A stretch of DNA of 64,000 bases from Trichoplax sp. H2 (taxonomy: Eukaryota; Placozoa; Uniplacotomia; Trichoplacea), in NCBI GenBank assembly GCA_003344405.1, contig NOWV01000021.1, positions 744,001 through 808,000 on the forward strand, in the 5' to 3' direction. This document shows, one piece after another, positions 25,154-37,200 of the stretch. The translations under genes were made by a program, and so were the position numbers. The notes below the pieces were generated by a model that did no database searches, had not been told where the DNA came from, and saw nothing but the letters and a program-made list of their open reading frames with translations. Position 1 is the stretch's first letter. Every line of letters starts with the position of its first letter.

Positions 25154-25513
25154 TCTGAATCCATAATGGTTAGTTACTAGTTGAAGATATGGAGAAAATC
25201 AGCCTGTTCTAAAAAAAAATAGTAAATGTCACCCCAGTGGTCGCTCTACCTATAGTATTCTACCATAACAAGCGCTTTTAGGGACGATATCAGTTTTGCT
25301 CACAATTTGTAAAGCTGTTCACTGGGATACTGTACACCTGAAGCTCATTCAGGGGGATAGTTATAATACAACATATAGACCAATCGTTGCTCAGATGAAT
25401 TAGATAACGCACTCAGTCGGTACGGACTGACGGAATACGGTACAGTATTCCATTTAAGTCATAGTTCAGTCTTAAACTACTAAATTACATCGAGCGTATC
25501 CAGTAAGTCCAAT
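25154..25513. repeat. Local direct duplication, unit 1 (360 bp)
   Basis: Begins tctgaatccata and ends ccagtaagtccaat. It is strongly similar to 25527-25815, which follows after 13 bases. This unit holds about 70 bases in its second half that unit 2 lacks. Confidence 0.85.
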
Positions 25514-25526
25514 GTTAGGGTTAGGA

Positions 25527-25815
25527 TCTGAATCCATAGTGGTTAGTTACTAGTTGAAGATATGGAGAAAATCAGCCTGTTCTAAAAAAATAATAAATGT
25601 CACCCCAGTGGTCGCTCTACCTATAGTATTCTACAATATGGAGCACTGTTAGGGACGATATCAGTTTTGCTCACAATTTGTAAAGCTGTCCACTGGGATA
25701 CACCTGAAGCTCATTCAGTCGGTACGGACTGACGGAATACGGTACAGTATTCCATTTGAGTCATAGTTTAGTCTTGAACTGCTAAATTACATCGAGTGTA
25801 TCCAGTAAGTCCAAT
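25527..25815. repeat. Local direct duplication, unit 2 (289 bp)
   Basis: Second copy of 25154-25513, differing by scattered substitutions and an internal deletion between cactgggata and cagtcggtacgg. No open reading frame spans either unit. Confidence 0.85.
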
Positions 25816-26191
25816 TGTTCTACATACTGTATATGTGTAAAATGGATGTCATATTATTTCTTGGTATTATATTGGGAAGAACGCTATAGCCAACGACATC
25901 TGTTTTACATCTAGGTGTATACAGTACTGTACAGTATACTGTACGTACAGTAACACTATACGCTGACTACTGTACCGGGACTACATGTACAGTACTGCAA
26001 ATGCCATACTTAAGGGTGGAACTGTACTGTAGTGTACCGTACCGGATCGGATGACAAGCAGACCTGCTTCAAAAATGGCGACCATGTGGCGCAGTTTCCG
26101 CAATCAAATCGCAGTATACAGAATTTTAGCTGACAATGTATAACAATTTTGCATGATTTAAGAGTTGAAATAAGCTCATTTTTGAACGTAC

Positions 26192-26419
26192 CATGAAAAT
26201 CTTGCCTATTTTCTTTAGATTTGGTCCACCAATAAACTTGTAGCTGTCAATCAGCATAGGTAAGTCGATGTCGAGCATCTTCGTTGTACAATGTCCATAT
26301 ACTGCATGCAAGAAAAGGCAAGGAGATCGTTCGGCGCTATAATGCAATGCTCGATTTATGCCAAAGCAATTGTTAATTACACTTGGATTACAATGGTTGT
26401 GTAATTGTAATATTACCAT
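26192..26419 (-). other. Possible first exon of an unidentified minus-strand gene
   Basis: An ATG-started frame of 76 codons ends at a GTACGT donor just after the in-frame ATG of KIGKIFM. An inner ATG (MLDIDLPMLIDSYKF) gives a shorter, more globular-looking reading. It is divergent from MRPS10, 75 bp from its start. I found no second exon to the left, where the duplicated repeat begins, so this may be a chance frame. Confidence 0.25.
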
Positions 26420-26494
26420 TGCATTGAGTAATTGATTAATGCAAAAATCTTCGCAACTTGAATAATCCAGTTAGAATTACACCTTGCCTAGATC

Positions 26495-27870
26495 ATGTTA
26501 ACATTGCGATCTAACCTTAGGTTTATGGGCAACACAACTTCATTGCAGCCCAAACAAGCGAAAAAGGTTAGTATACTCGTAATAGCGATGCTAATAAATG
26601 ACTAACTAATGGAGATTATCATGTAATAAACTTAATTTAATAGATATGTACAGTATTTATCTTTGAATATATCTTACCACGCTTGAAAGAATGGATAGAC
26701 GTATTTCTGCGTGCACTAGTGAAAGGTCTGCATCGTGCTATCACACCAATTAATGAATTCATTAATCAGAGATCAAGTACTACACTGCACAGTACAACAG
26801 GCAAATCTATTAGTACTTTAACTGCATTATTCCATTTGAGGATTAAAATTATTCTAAGAAGATTGCTTAAAGAACATACGCATATACTGATCTTCGCTAC
26901 AGTTTCAATAAAGTACTATTCCCGCTACATTATAGGCGTAACAGACCAATATCAGTCACACTTTATATAAGTAACGTAACCAGACAAATCAATTGGCGAC
27001 CTATGTATTGTATAAGATACTGGGAATAGATATACTACCTAAACAGTAGTAAGAAATAGTATTTTGACATCAATTTTGTCCCCCGAAAACAATTATATGC
27101 AAAGAAATGCATTCTTGTATTCTTATCCTTATACATACGGTACTATGAATAGATATTTTAACTGTAGTTATAAGAAAAAGAGTTTTTACATCCGTTAATT
27201 GAGAAATCATATAACAATATACAAATTAGATACATTTTGAAATAGATCATTTCTACTCATCATTAAAATAAACAGGCAATTGACGATGGCAATCAAGTAC
27301 TCTATGGAGAGATTTCTATCAAAATTTTAGGAAACGATTTCGCTGTGTTAGACAGCTATGCCAAATTTCTTCGTATGGCTGCAAATAATCTTAAAATTAA
27401 AATTTCTGGAAGGTTAGCTTTCATCTCCTTCATTTTGATATCGCACTAAATACAGTCTTATACATCAATCATTTACAAATACACGTCAATAGTAATTAAC
27501 AGTGATCGATATTCTTCATTATAGGGTTGATCTACCAGCCAAGATTCAAAAATTTACTGTATTAAAATCGCCTCATATCTTCAAAAAGCACCGTACACAA
27601 TATGAAGTTAGAACACATTCTAGAATATTAAAGGTTACACAAATATAATCAAAATTTAGTCTTGTTATTCTAGAATTTCAATCAAACTGGACTTTATGAT
27701 ATTGCGTCTGTTGAATATAATTCTACTTACTATGGTATTTCATTCATTCCATTGACTAGGTAAGAAATTTAACTGCTAAGACTGCTGATATCTACCTAGA
27801 ATACATACAAAGAAATATACCCGAAGGAGTAGCTATGACTGTATTCGAGGTGATATGTGCAAGCCAATAA
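26495..27870 (+). CDS. MRPS10: Mitochondrial small ribosomal subunit protein uS10m
   Basis: Protein of the mitochondrial small ribosomal subunit (S10 family). Exons 26495-26566, 27276-27412, 27525-27633 and 27760-27870 join in phases 0, 2 and 0 to give 142 residues. The N-terminus [13 protein letters not shown] is basic and hydroxylated, as for a mitochondrial presequence. The S10 fold is covered by [20 protein letters not shown], then [20 protein letters not shown], which carries the family's FKKHR block. The fourth exon has [19 protein letters not shown], almost identical to the human protein. The stop follows [15 protein letters not shown] within those last codons could be a donor instead, which would change only the tail. 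A gap-free match to the human spacing fixed the exon 3/4 junction. Confidence 0.93.
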
Positions 27871-30800
27871 ATTATTATATCTATATTGCTATATAGCATG
27901 CAATCATTAATTTAGCAGCTTCAGGGATGATAATTTTAATTGAACGTAATGTACGGTACCATATAATAGAAAGAAATGGTACAGTTACCAAGTTACTTGA
28001 AAACAGAAGCAGCCAAATCAAACGAAGCAAAAGATAGTGAATAAATTAGTAAGTGTAAGTGTAAAGACAATTTAGTAATTTTTTTTATAGCCTATATAAC
28101 AATTCAATATCATCTATTCTGCTCTCCCTAGTTCCATATTGGAATGCAACCTGGTCTATATTGCAATGCAATACATTACCTCTGCATAAAAGATTGTAAC
28201 AATATTCAAGTGTAGACCACTATCTAATCACTTGGCTCTCTTACAATTTAAAAATGGCTTTTTATATAAATTCAATTTCGATGCCCTAAATTACTCGGTA
28301 TTGTACCATTCATGCAGTAACATAAAGTTATATCATCATCGAAATAATACAATGATGTGATTGTGTAAAACCTCTCAGTTCTATTCTCATCTTGTATGAA
28401 TATTAATAATGTTATACCTATTTCTTAAAATCGTAACCAATAGCCAGAGACTGATACAGTATATCAGTCAGATATGTTACAATTTTTAACGCAAGAAATT
28501 ATACGATTGATGACTGAAATCAAATCATTAAAATATGTAAATATTCCTATATATCTGTACTTTGGGAGATCTACGTCTGGTTGGCTATTAAGAACGTTTA
28601 CAATACTAAAAATTTTTATCAGATAAAAACAATACGTTTCTATCAAAAGTATGTAGACCATTGATTACGTTAACACTATAAATGATCTAGTAATATTTAG
28701 AGGTCTCCTTACTGTAATCAAGAATATTGATCGACAACTGTAACTATCTAATTAAGGATAGAATTAGTATGTAAAATTTTAATTACAATTATACTTATTA
28801 TTTCAGTTAGCGAAAAATTTCTATACTTAAATGCAGCCATTGATAAATTTACATCGATAGTCAAATATGTAGTATCTCTGATATATAATTATTTTTAACA
28901 TTAGCTATTGTATTAGTGTATATGCACTTAAAATATAGATGTTCAAACAGCTGTTATTTTAAATTAGCAAGTAATGTTAGATTTTTTACCAAATCATCAT
29001 AATCCATAAGTTATGGCAAGTTGCTCACTGTCAATAATAATAGTTAACACCAGTCTAATTCGCAAATAATATAATTATTAGTCAAAATCGAAACAGCTTC
29101 TTCGTACTGTATTCGTATTAAAGCATCTGGTAATCGTTAGATAGGTTAGGTAGTGATAGGAGAGACGTATTAACGGCCTTTTCATATTGAAGTATTAGAT
29201 TAATTATTATTATTTTACCGGTATCTAACGACTAACATTACTGTTTCGATAACGTTGGATTAAATTGTTATCAGTTAAATTAGCATTCCAAATAACGATA
29301 TTTATCCATAATAAATGGAGACACGTTACCAGTGTAACAAAGATGTAAAAGAATTTATTTCGAAAGGCTATAATAAAATTAGATTTTCGTACAAAGTCTA
29401 GTTATAGCAATCGTAAAACAAGCGATATATCAGATTCATTTTGACTAGTTCAAACTCTAAAAAATTTTTTATAACAGTTCTTTCTATACTCATAAAAATT
29501 TCTAATTTACATGGAAATTATTCTCACCCACCGCGGTGAAGTAAATCTTAAAAACCGGAGTAATTTTATAACCTTTAAATTACTCTCTTTACATACGCGT
29601 ACGTATGCGCATTTATCAATTCAATTTTAAAGTCTTCATTTGGAACTCTCAAGCTCAACTTAATTTAAATCAATATTATCATCTACACCTAGTAAATTTA
29701 CTACGACCCAACACTTTTTATAAAATCTCATACCATCCAATTTCAATATCTGATAATATTTTCTATTCTATAGCATTGTATCATAACATTTGTTACAAAT
29801 CTCTATTTACTAATATCATTGTGAAATTAGCATATTAACATCCAGTATTATCTAAAGTGGCTTTCACTAGATGCTACCAACGGGATGATAAATTTTAGTT
29901 AATGTGCTATCCAAGACATTTAAAATCATGCAACGTAAATTCAGCTGGCCTATTATAGGTAACAGTAATCACTGACAGGTTCCGAAATAGAATCAATGGT
30001 ACCGGTATTGGATTTTAAAACGGATAGAAATATTTTTTAAACCGTATTGCCACGAAATTAAGAGTACTGTTAGCAATTATGAATCTCTCGTTCTGTAAAT
30101 CATAATATTGCAAACAGTAGTACTATACATATATTACCGTATGGAACAATATGCAACTACTGTCAACATCTAAATACTATTATTTTCCGTTTTGTTCCGT
30201 GTGTCTAACCAGATATTATTTATAAACTACATTGCGACAGAAACATTAAAAATAATATTCGATCGGAATTAATAGCTTAACCTACAATTTTCAATAATTT
30301 CTGTATAGTCAACTAACTTAGAATAACATTCTTTAGGAGTATTATTACTTCCAAAAATGAATAACAAGATTCGGTTAATGTATGCCATTATAGGTTACGT
30401 TGGTAAAATTTTCGTTTGCTCCACTAACTTAGCAATTAATTGCCCATTCCTTTTCGCCCTCTTTTATCTCTGTCTTCTTGATCTATCATCATGAATACGT
30501 AATAAATATATAGATTAAACTGATTATATCATTGATTTAGTTCCATTTTTAAGTAACTGATCAACAAGGATATGATCTGTTGTAGGATTGAATTAATATG
30601 ATCATTTTAAAAATTTTAAAATCTATTAAAATTAAATTTTGAATTAACGAAGCACTTGTACAAATAATCTCTCAGTTCATATTTGATGGGATAGATATGC
30701 GGTATTTGATTTTCGATCATGATGTTGAAATATTCGCTATATCACTTTTATATTATCAAAAGACATTACCAGCGCAGATGATAAATTCGATTATAGCTTA

Positions 30801-31295
30801 ATCGTGTCTTAGCAATACTTTATACGATAATTTATCCAAAATAAAAGTAAATTGTTAGCTTAACTAGATCAGTTACGAAATCATACACATTAGATCCGAA
30901 AATTGCCATAAGGAATCATAAATGCTGTATTTATCAGCATTTATTTTAAAAGTGTTTAGCCACGACAATGCAATACCTGCTCTTTCTTATCATGTTCTAA
31001 TACTCATGGTATGATAGAGAAACAGATATGATAGCTATTCACTTTAAAGACCATTAAATCAACTATGTCTTGATTATAAATTATGGACCTAGATGATTTT
31101 AGTACATTATGTAGGTTTACAGACTGTGTATTAGTCACTAGTAAAATTTAACCCTAGAATTTATTAATCAGCTATTGCAGCCTAATAATATAAATGGCCT
31201 TTGTCTATTCTCAGTTCTCTTTTAATTGCTAGATATTCCATCTTGAAACATAATTTACTTTTTGGTATGAAATGATTACCGATTACACATGTCTA
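27871..31295. other. AT-rich intergenic region, no gene seen
   Basis: About 3.4 kb between MRPS10 and the 3' end of the minus-strand XDH-family gene. It is very AT-rich and low in GTAC strings compared with the left end. Open frames at 28464-28661 and 29605-29838 have no recognisable similarity or splice context. It presumably contains the 3' untranslated regions of both neighbours. Confidence 0.5.
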
Positions 31296-34200
31296 TTAAA
31301 GTTTTACCTTACTGATGATATTATCTTGGCATGCCATTCTAATACGTTCTGCTGTAGCAGGACTATTAAATTCGAAACTCTTCGATAAGTTGCGATCCAG
31401 CCTTCAATAATTAAATGAAAGAATGATTGGATTGCAACCACGGTACCATGTTATTTCTAAAGTTATGCGAACTATTAGCTCGTTATTCTAACATTAATAT
31501 TAAACATAAAAATTAACAGTATTTAATTCAAGCGACGAAATTGCTATAAGATAGAAATTACGTATTAAATTAAACGAGCTCAGTATATTTATATCAATAG
31601 CTAAATCATATAAAATTTTTTAATTTAAAAATTCGAGTGTTTAGAATTTAACCAGTGTTACAAATCTTCTTTGTAAAAGAAACCGGGTCTTAAACACTAT
31701 CTTCACTAGTACTTGTGTTCCAAACTAACTTAGGGACCTATCGTAGTTGAACTAACTCTCAGCTACACAAAAAAAACTACTATAAAAGGACTGTTATTTA
31801 CCAATTCAAAACTTAATCTTGATTTAAAATATAAGTAGTCGTATACTTTTAAATAGTCTGTTAATGTTCTAATTCAATACTGATATAATAACCAACAAGT
31901 ATTCTACGGCCAATAACGGCACTAATGCTGCAAAACTATCAGATACAACTTCACAGATAGACTATATTACCAAGAAAATATCATTAATGTGCGTATCCGG
32001 GTATACGAGTATAAACACTTCCCGCTAAATAAAAACTACAAAATATGATATGCTTAAATTCTACTGGTGTCGTTTGATTATAGGAAAGCTTTTAAATAAA
32101 TAAATCTATAGAAGATCCAAGTTTACCGGCATGCTTGAACAGCATTTTGGATGGCTAAGAAAACGGACGTTGCTAACGGTAAAGTTGGCTCGCCTATAGC
32201 CTATTCTCACAGAATACAGTTCAATCAAATCCAATAAATGTGATTCAGACTAATTGCAATCAACTTTTCATACTCTGCAAGTACTACGATATCAAAAAAT
32301 ACTAATTATTTCATCTGGCAAAGGTAAGTATTAAGAATCACTCCTAACCTTGGATGAATAAATAGCTTTATCGTTAAACGAATTACGAATCAAAGCAACT
32401 TGAAATTCTCTTGGTATATCCCTTGCAGTGGGGATTTTATAATTTTCAGGACTATTCATAAGTGGTATACCTTCAGGCGTGTGATATAATTGTTCAATTG
32501 TGTATAAACCAATACCTTGTACAAAACCACCTTCCACCTAGAAATAGAAAAGATTTCATCTAGCACAGTTATCATATACGAACAGGATAGTTAAAAATAG
32601 TAAATTCTGTTAAATACACATTAGGTTGAGAAAACAGCATTATAGGTAAATGAATGAAATACTAAAGCCGTACCTGACCAATATCGATAGCAGGATTTAA
32701 ACTTTTTCCTACATCCATCACAATGTCAGTTCGTAAATTCTGATACAAAGGTGATTCATAAACAGTAGTTATAGAATACAATTAATTATGAAGTATATTT
32801 GAATAGAAGCAAGGCATCTGATCTAAAAATACTAATATAAATGTTTATATCTGAAATTTAAAATAATTCCTCTTTAATGTCCAAACACTGACTTGATGAT
32901 CGCCAGTCAAGGTATCAATTTCAACTTCGGAAACAGATGCTCCATAAGTATAGTATTTAATACCTCGCCCCGTTTTAGTTTCAAAACTGAACGTGATTGG
33001 ATTTGGTTCTCTATTCAAGTAATAGAGAAACGCCAAGGTAGCGATAGTTAAATCAAGCTAGCATCTCATATATGTATGATGATAGTATATTTCTATTTTG
33101 ATATAGTATCGATACTTACACGAAATATCCTGCAGCCGATAGATTTACACGATTGTAGTATGCCGCAATAATCTTAAATAAAAATCCAGAATAAGAGAAG
33201 AGGTAATGATAGAAAAATGTAATAAATTTGTAAATAGGAAAGTTCTGTACCAATTCTACCCAGTTTGCTGTTGGCATTGTGGCACGAATCGGATCAAGTC
33301 TCTCCTTTAATTTTTCACAAGCATCCTATAATTACAAATCAATGATAGGATCTTACATATGTATAAACGGAAAGGAGTCTAGTTCTACTCATAATCAAAT
33401 AAGGTTTAATAGGTTATGAATACGGTACACGAATGTGAGCTGTTTAATATTTTCTATCTAATGATTAGTCTTTACTTTTGTTGCAGCACCATACAAATCC
33501 GTAGCCGAAGAATTAGAAGTTTCAGTAGCATTAGGAATGACAGCAGTACTAGATTCAATTAAATGAATCTTCTCTTTAGGTACGCCAAGTATATGAGAAC
33601 AAATCTTTAAGAATAGAATATTAACATCAAACCTTGAAAACGAAATCACTTCTAAATTTATATAAATAATTATAATTCTTTTGAGAGCAGTTTAACTTTG
33701 ATAGTGACGATTTTACCTGAACTAGTTTTGTATTTAAACCTTGACCAATTTCAATTCCTCCGTGAAAGAGTAAAAGTGATCCATCAGTATAAACCTGAAT
33801 TAAAGCTCCAGCCTAGGATAGAAAATGAGCATTAAAAGGATATGCAAGTGTACTATACTGTCGAAGGTATCGTTGAAGCTTTAGTGCTTGGAAGTGGAAA
33901 ATTTTAGGTATAGTATATCGGCTAAATGATTTTATTAGCAGTTAATCTATTTTAATACAAAAGTATAGGCCTATATCAACCAAAAAGTAAAATTTATACT
34001 AATTCATCACCGATACACTATTACTTTATAGGCGTATGTTTGGTTTATAGTTAACGCTATACCTGCTCCATAAATTTAAATCCAAGATAGCCAATCCCAA
34101 ATGAACTTGGGATGATGGCAATACCCCGCTTTTTAAACCGATTCTTTCTAGATCATCAATAAAACATTACCTTAAGAATTAAGACAAATTAAATAATGGT

Positions 34201-37200
34201 ATTTCTAAATTTTACTGAATTCAGTATTGGTATGTACTATTGAACAGGTAAGATTGTCGAGGGTATTATAAACCACAAATGTGTACTAATTTTAAGCCCG
34301 TATCATCGATATATTCCCATAATTGCAATTCGCTTAAATTAATTACAGTACACTAGCCAATCTCAAGTATAATTGATACCTCTCGCTAATTATGCTGAGC
34401 ATCACTTTAAGCTATATTTTATAAAATAACCATACATTTGCCAACTTTACTTAGTCATTAGATATTTTCCGAAGTAAATCATTTTTACAGGATGAACTTA
34501 TAGTATATCAGTAGTTATATTAATCTCAAAACCTTTAGGTGGCATCTAACCGGAGTCAAACAAAATAAATTTTATCGTACTTGTTAAATATTTCGATTTG
34601 TTGTTTACGATTATCATAATCGCTTCTCTGAATTAATTCATCCCAGACTTTACGAATCTGACAAGTCTCTAGCTTTTGATTAAATGGAGAAACATAACCA
34701 TCGATATGCAAGCACATTTCTCTAACCTATAAATTACCGTTTATATATAGATGCAACAACGTAAGAGATCTACGTTATTGTGTATAAAAGATTAAGCGCG
34801 AGATTACGGTATAGGTATCTACGAGTATTAGACTACAAAGTTACGCATAGAGTATTACTTTTCTCTGGCTTATTTCACAACGATTGGCTACTTCGGTCAT
34901 GATTTTTTCCGTTATCCAGATTGCCTAATTATTATGATAAAGCATATATATTTTATTGGGATATTATTTCAATCGGCTAGTAGCAATACTATATTTTATG
35001 AATGGCAATTATATTATGATGATAAGACCGACTGGGAAACAATCAATAAATTGAAAATTAATAATTATAGCAATTAATTTTCGATACGAATACATAAGTT
35101 TTGCAATAGTATTATTATGAAAGCTACCTGGGGAGCACCAAATCCTCTAAATGCTGTAGTTGATGAAATATTTGTTTGGCAAATAGAACCACTATAATCA
35201 CAATTTTCAATCATATAAGATCCAAACAATCTGATCATAGAATAGTTCATAACCTAAAGTAAAGGAGCATTAAATAACTTCTTTACATAAAGAAAATATA
35301 ATTCAGTTCTCTCCGATTTACTCGTTTCCAGGGATACTATAATTCGTAATTTATAGAGGAAAATACTTTTAAAGAGTTATTGCTTAAGCACACCGATAGC
35401 GAAAGATCTCTAGAATATCCAGAATTGCTGTACATTCTAATTTGAATCGCTTGAATATGGCCGTCATTATTAAAACCAACCTAAAATAGTTTTAAATTTT
35501 GTACAAATTGAAAGAAGAATGCAGACCCGTAGAGCCTTTCTTCTATTGTAATTATAAAATAGATCTTCCAGTATAATAACAGCATATCTATAATTTGATA
35601 TTTTGTATCTTGGTAATTTCCATATTAATTTAAAAATGAAAATTAGCACGATTCTAATCTATACCTTATATTTTGCTAAATATGGGGCTCTACTGCCTTT
35701 AATTGCCATATCAACATGTCTATCAATCATCAATCGGATTGGCCTTTTCAATCTGAAATCAAATAAGCCTTAATTTAGTAATACTAAATGCAAGAGCAAA
35801 ATCGATGCTGTAAAACATATATGATAGATATAATTAGAATTTATTTCTCATACTTTCTAGCAGCTACGGCTACACCGGCGGATATGGAAGCTATCCTAGT
35901 ATTCTTACCGCCAAAACTACCGCCTAAAATATTAATGTTAGAATTGTGTTGTTTTAATTCATCAAAAGTTAAAATATTGTATTCATGAAATCTAACTGGT
36001 GTCACATAATGAATAAAATAAAACTAACAATATCTCTCCATCTTAAATATGAACTATATTTTTATAAACTTAATCATGTTTTATATTCAGTATATGAAAC
36101 GCGAACATTTAATATCACATATGCTTTTATTACGCTATTCATAAGAGTACTATGATTAATTGCAAATATATATATCTAAAATCATGTATAGAAGCAACTT
36201 TTAACATTCATAGAAATGCATGAAACGCATAATATGCCACACACCTATGCGTTTTATGTGGCAAACTATACAGTTCATAGGTATTGCTAATGTTTCTGAA
36301 ATAACTGATTGCACCAAATCTAAACACTGGGTAGCAACATGAACATCCAGTTCCATTGCTTCTGCTCTAGGTGTAACAATAACACATTGATTTTCCATGT
36401 AAAAGTGCTCCTAAACTCAAAATGAAGAGAAATCGAATTGCATGCTCAAAGCCGCATATAACATCTAATCTAAGTGAGAAAATTAATTTCAGGTCTATAA
36501 AGCGATCATTAAGCCACATGAGAGAAAGTTAATACCCAAGAAGATAGATAATTCTTTCCGTCGAAAGAGATATTATTATAGCCCTACCTGACCGCCCATT
36601 CGGATTTCATCCTCAATAATGTGGTGAGAGTTGAGAAATCCATTCTGTATGTTTCCACTTGTTAGATGAAATGTTTCGAAAATAGATTCTTCTTTAATTG
36701 CATCCTGAAATAGGATATGTAACATGATATCGACTTTCATTATCCTGGTATTAATCTATATTTATGATACTTCAAGAATCGACAATTACTCATCATCACC
36801 TCAATAGTTAGAATTGCTGGTAGATCTTTATAACTTATTTTAACAAGCTTAACCGCTTCATCGGCAATTTCTTTACTTTCAGCTATAATCAATCCAATCA
36901 TTTGACCATGTGAGGTTACCTGACATACAGTATATACGTAAAACAATTGAGACTATAAATTTATGGTCATCTAGAAAGTATTATTATTATGTTGTGGTAT
37001 TATTAATGAACCTTATCATTTAAGAATATGTATTCATCATTCGCCACTTCTCCATATCGGTTTGATCCAGGTACATCTTTTGCCGAAATGTACTCATGAA
37101 CGCCAGGCAATGAAATTGCTTCATCATAATTAATTGATCTGCCAAGAGAGAGAAATTATATATTAAATTAGATAGACAATTAACATCTGCTATAAATGCA

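Noticed and set aside
27672-27759. Open stretch reading [16 protein letters not shown] between MRPS10 exons 3 and 4
   Set aside because: Skipping it gives a gap-free match to human MRPS10; including it would insert residues in a conserved region. Treated as intron.
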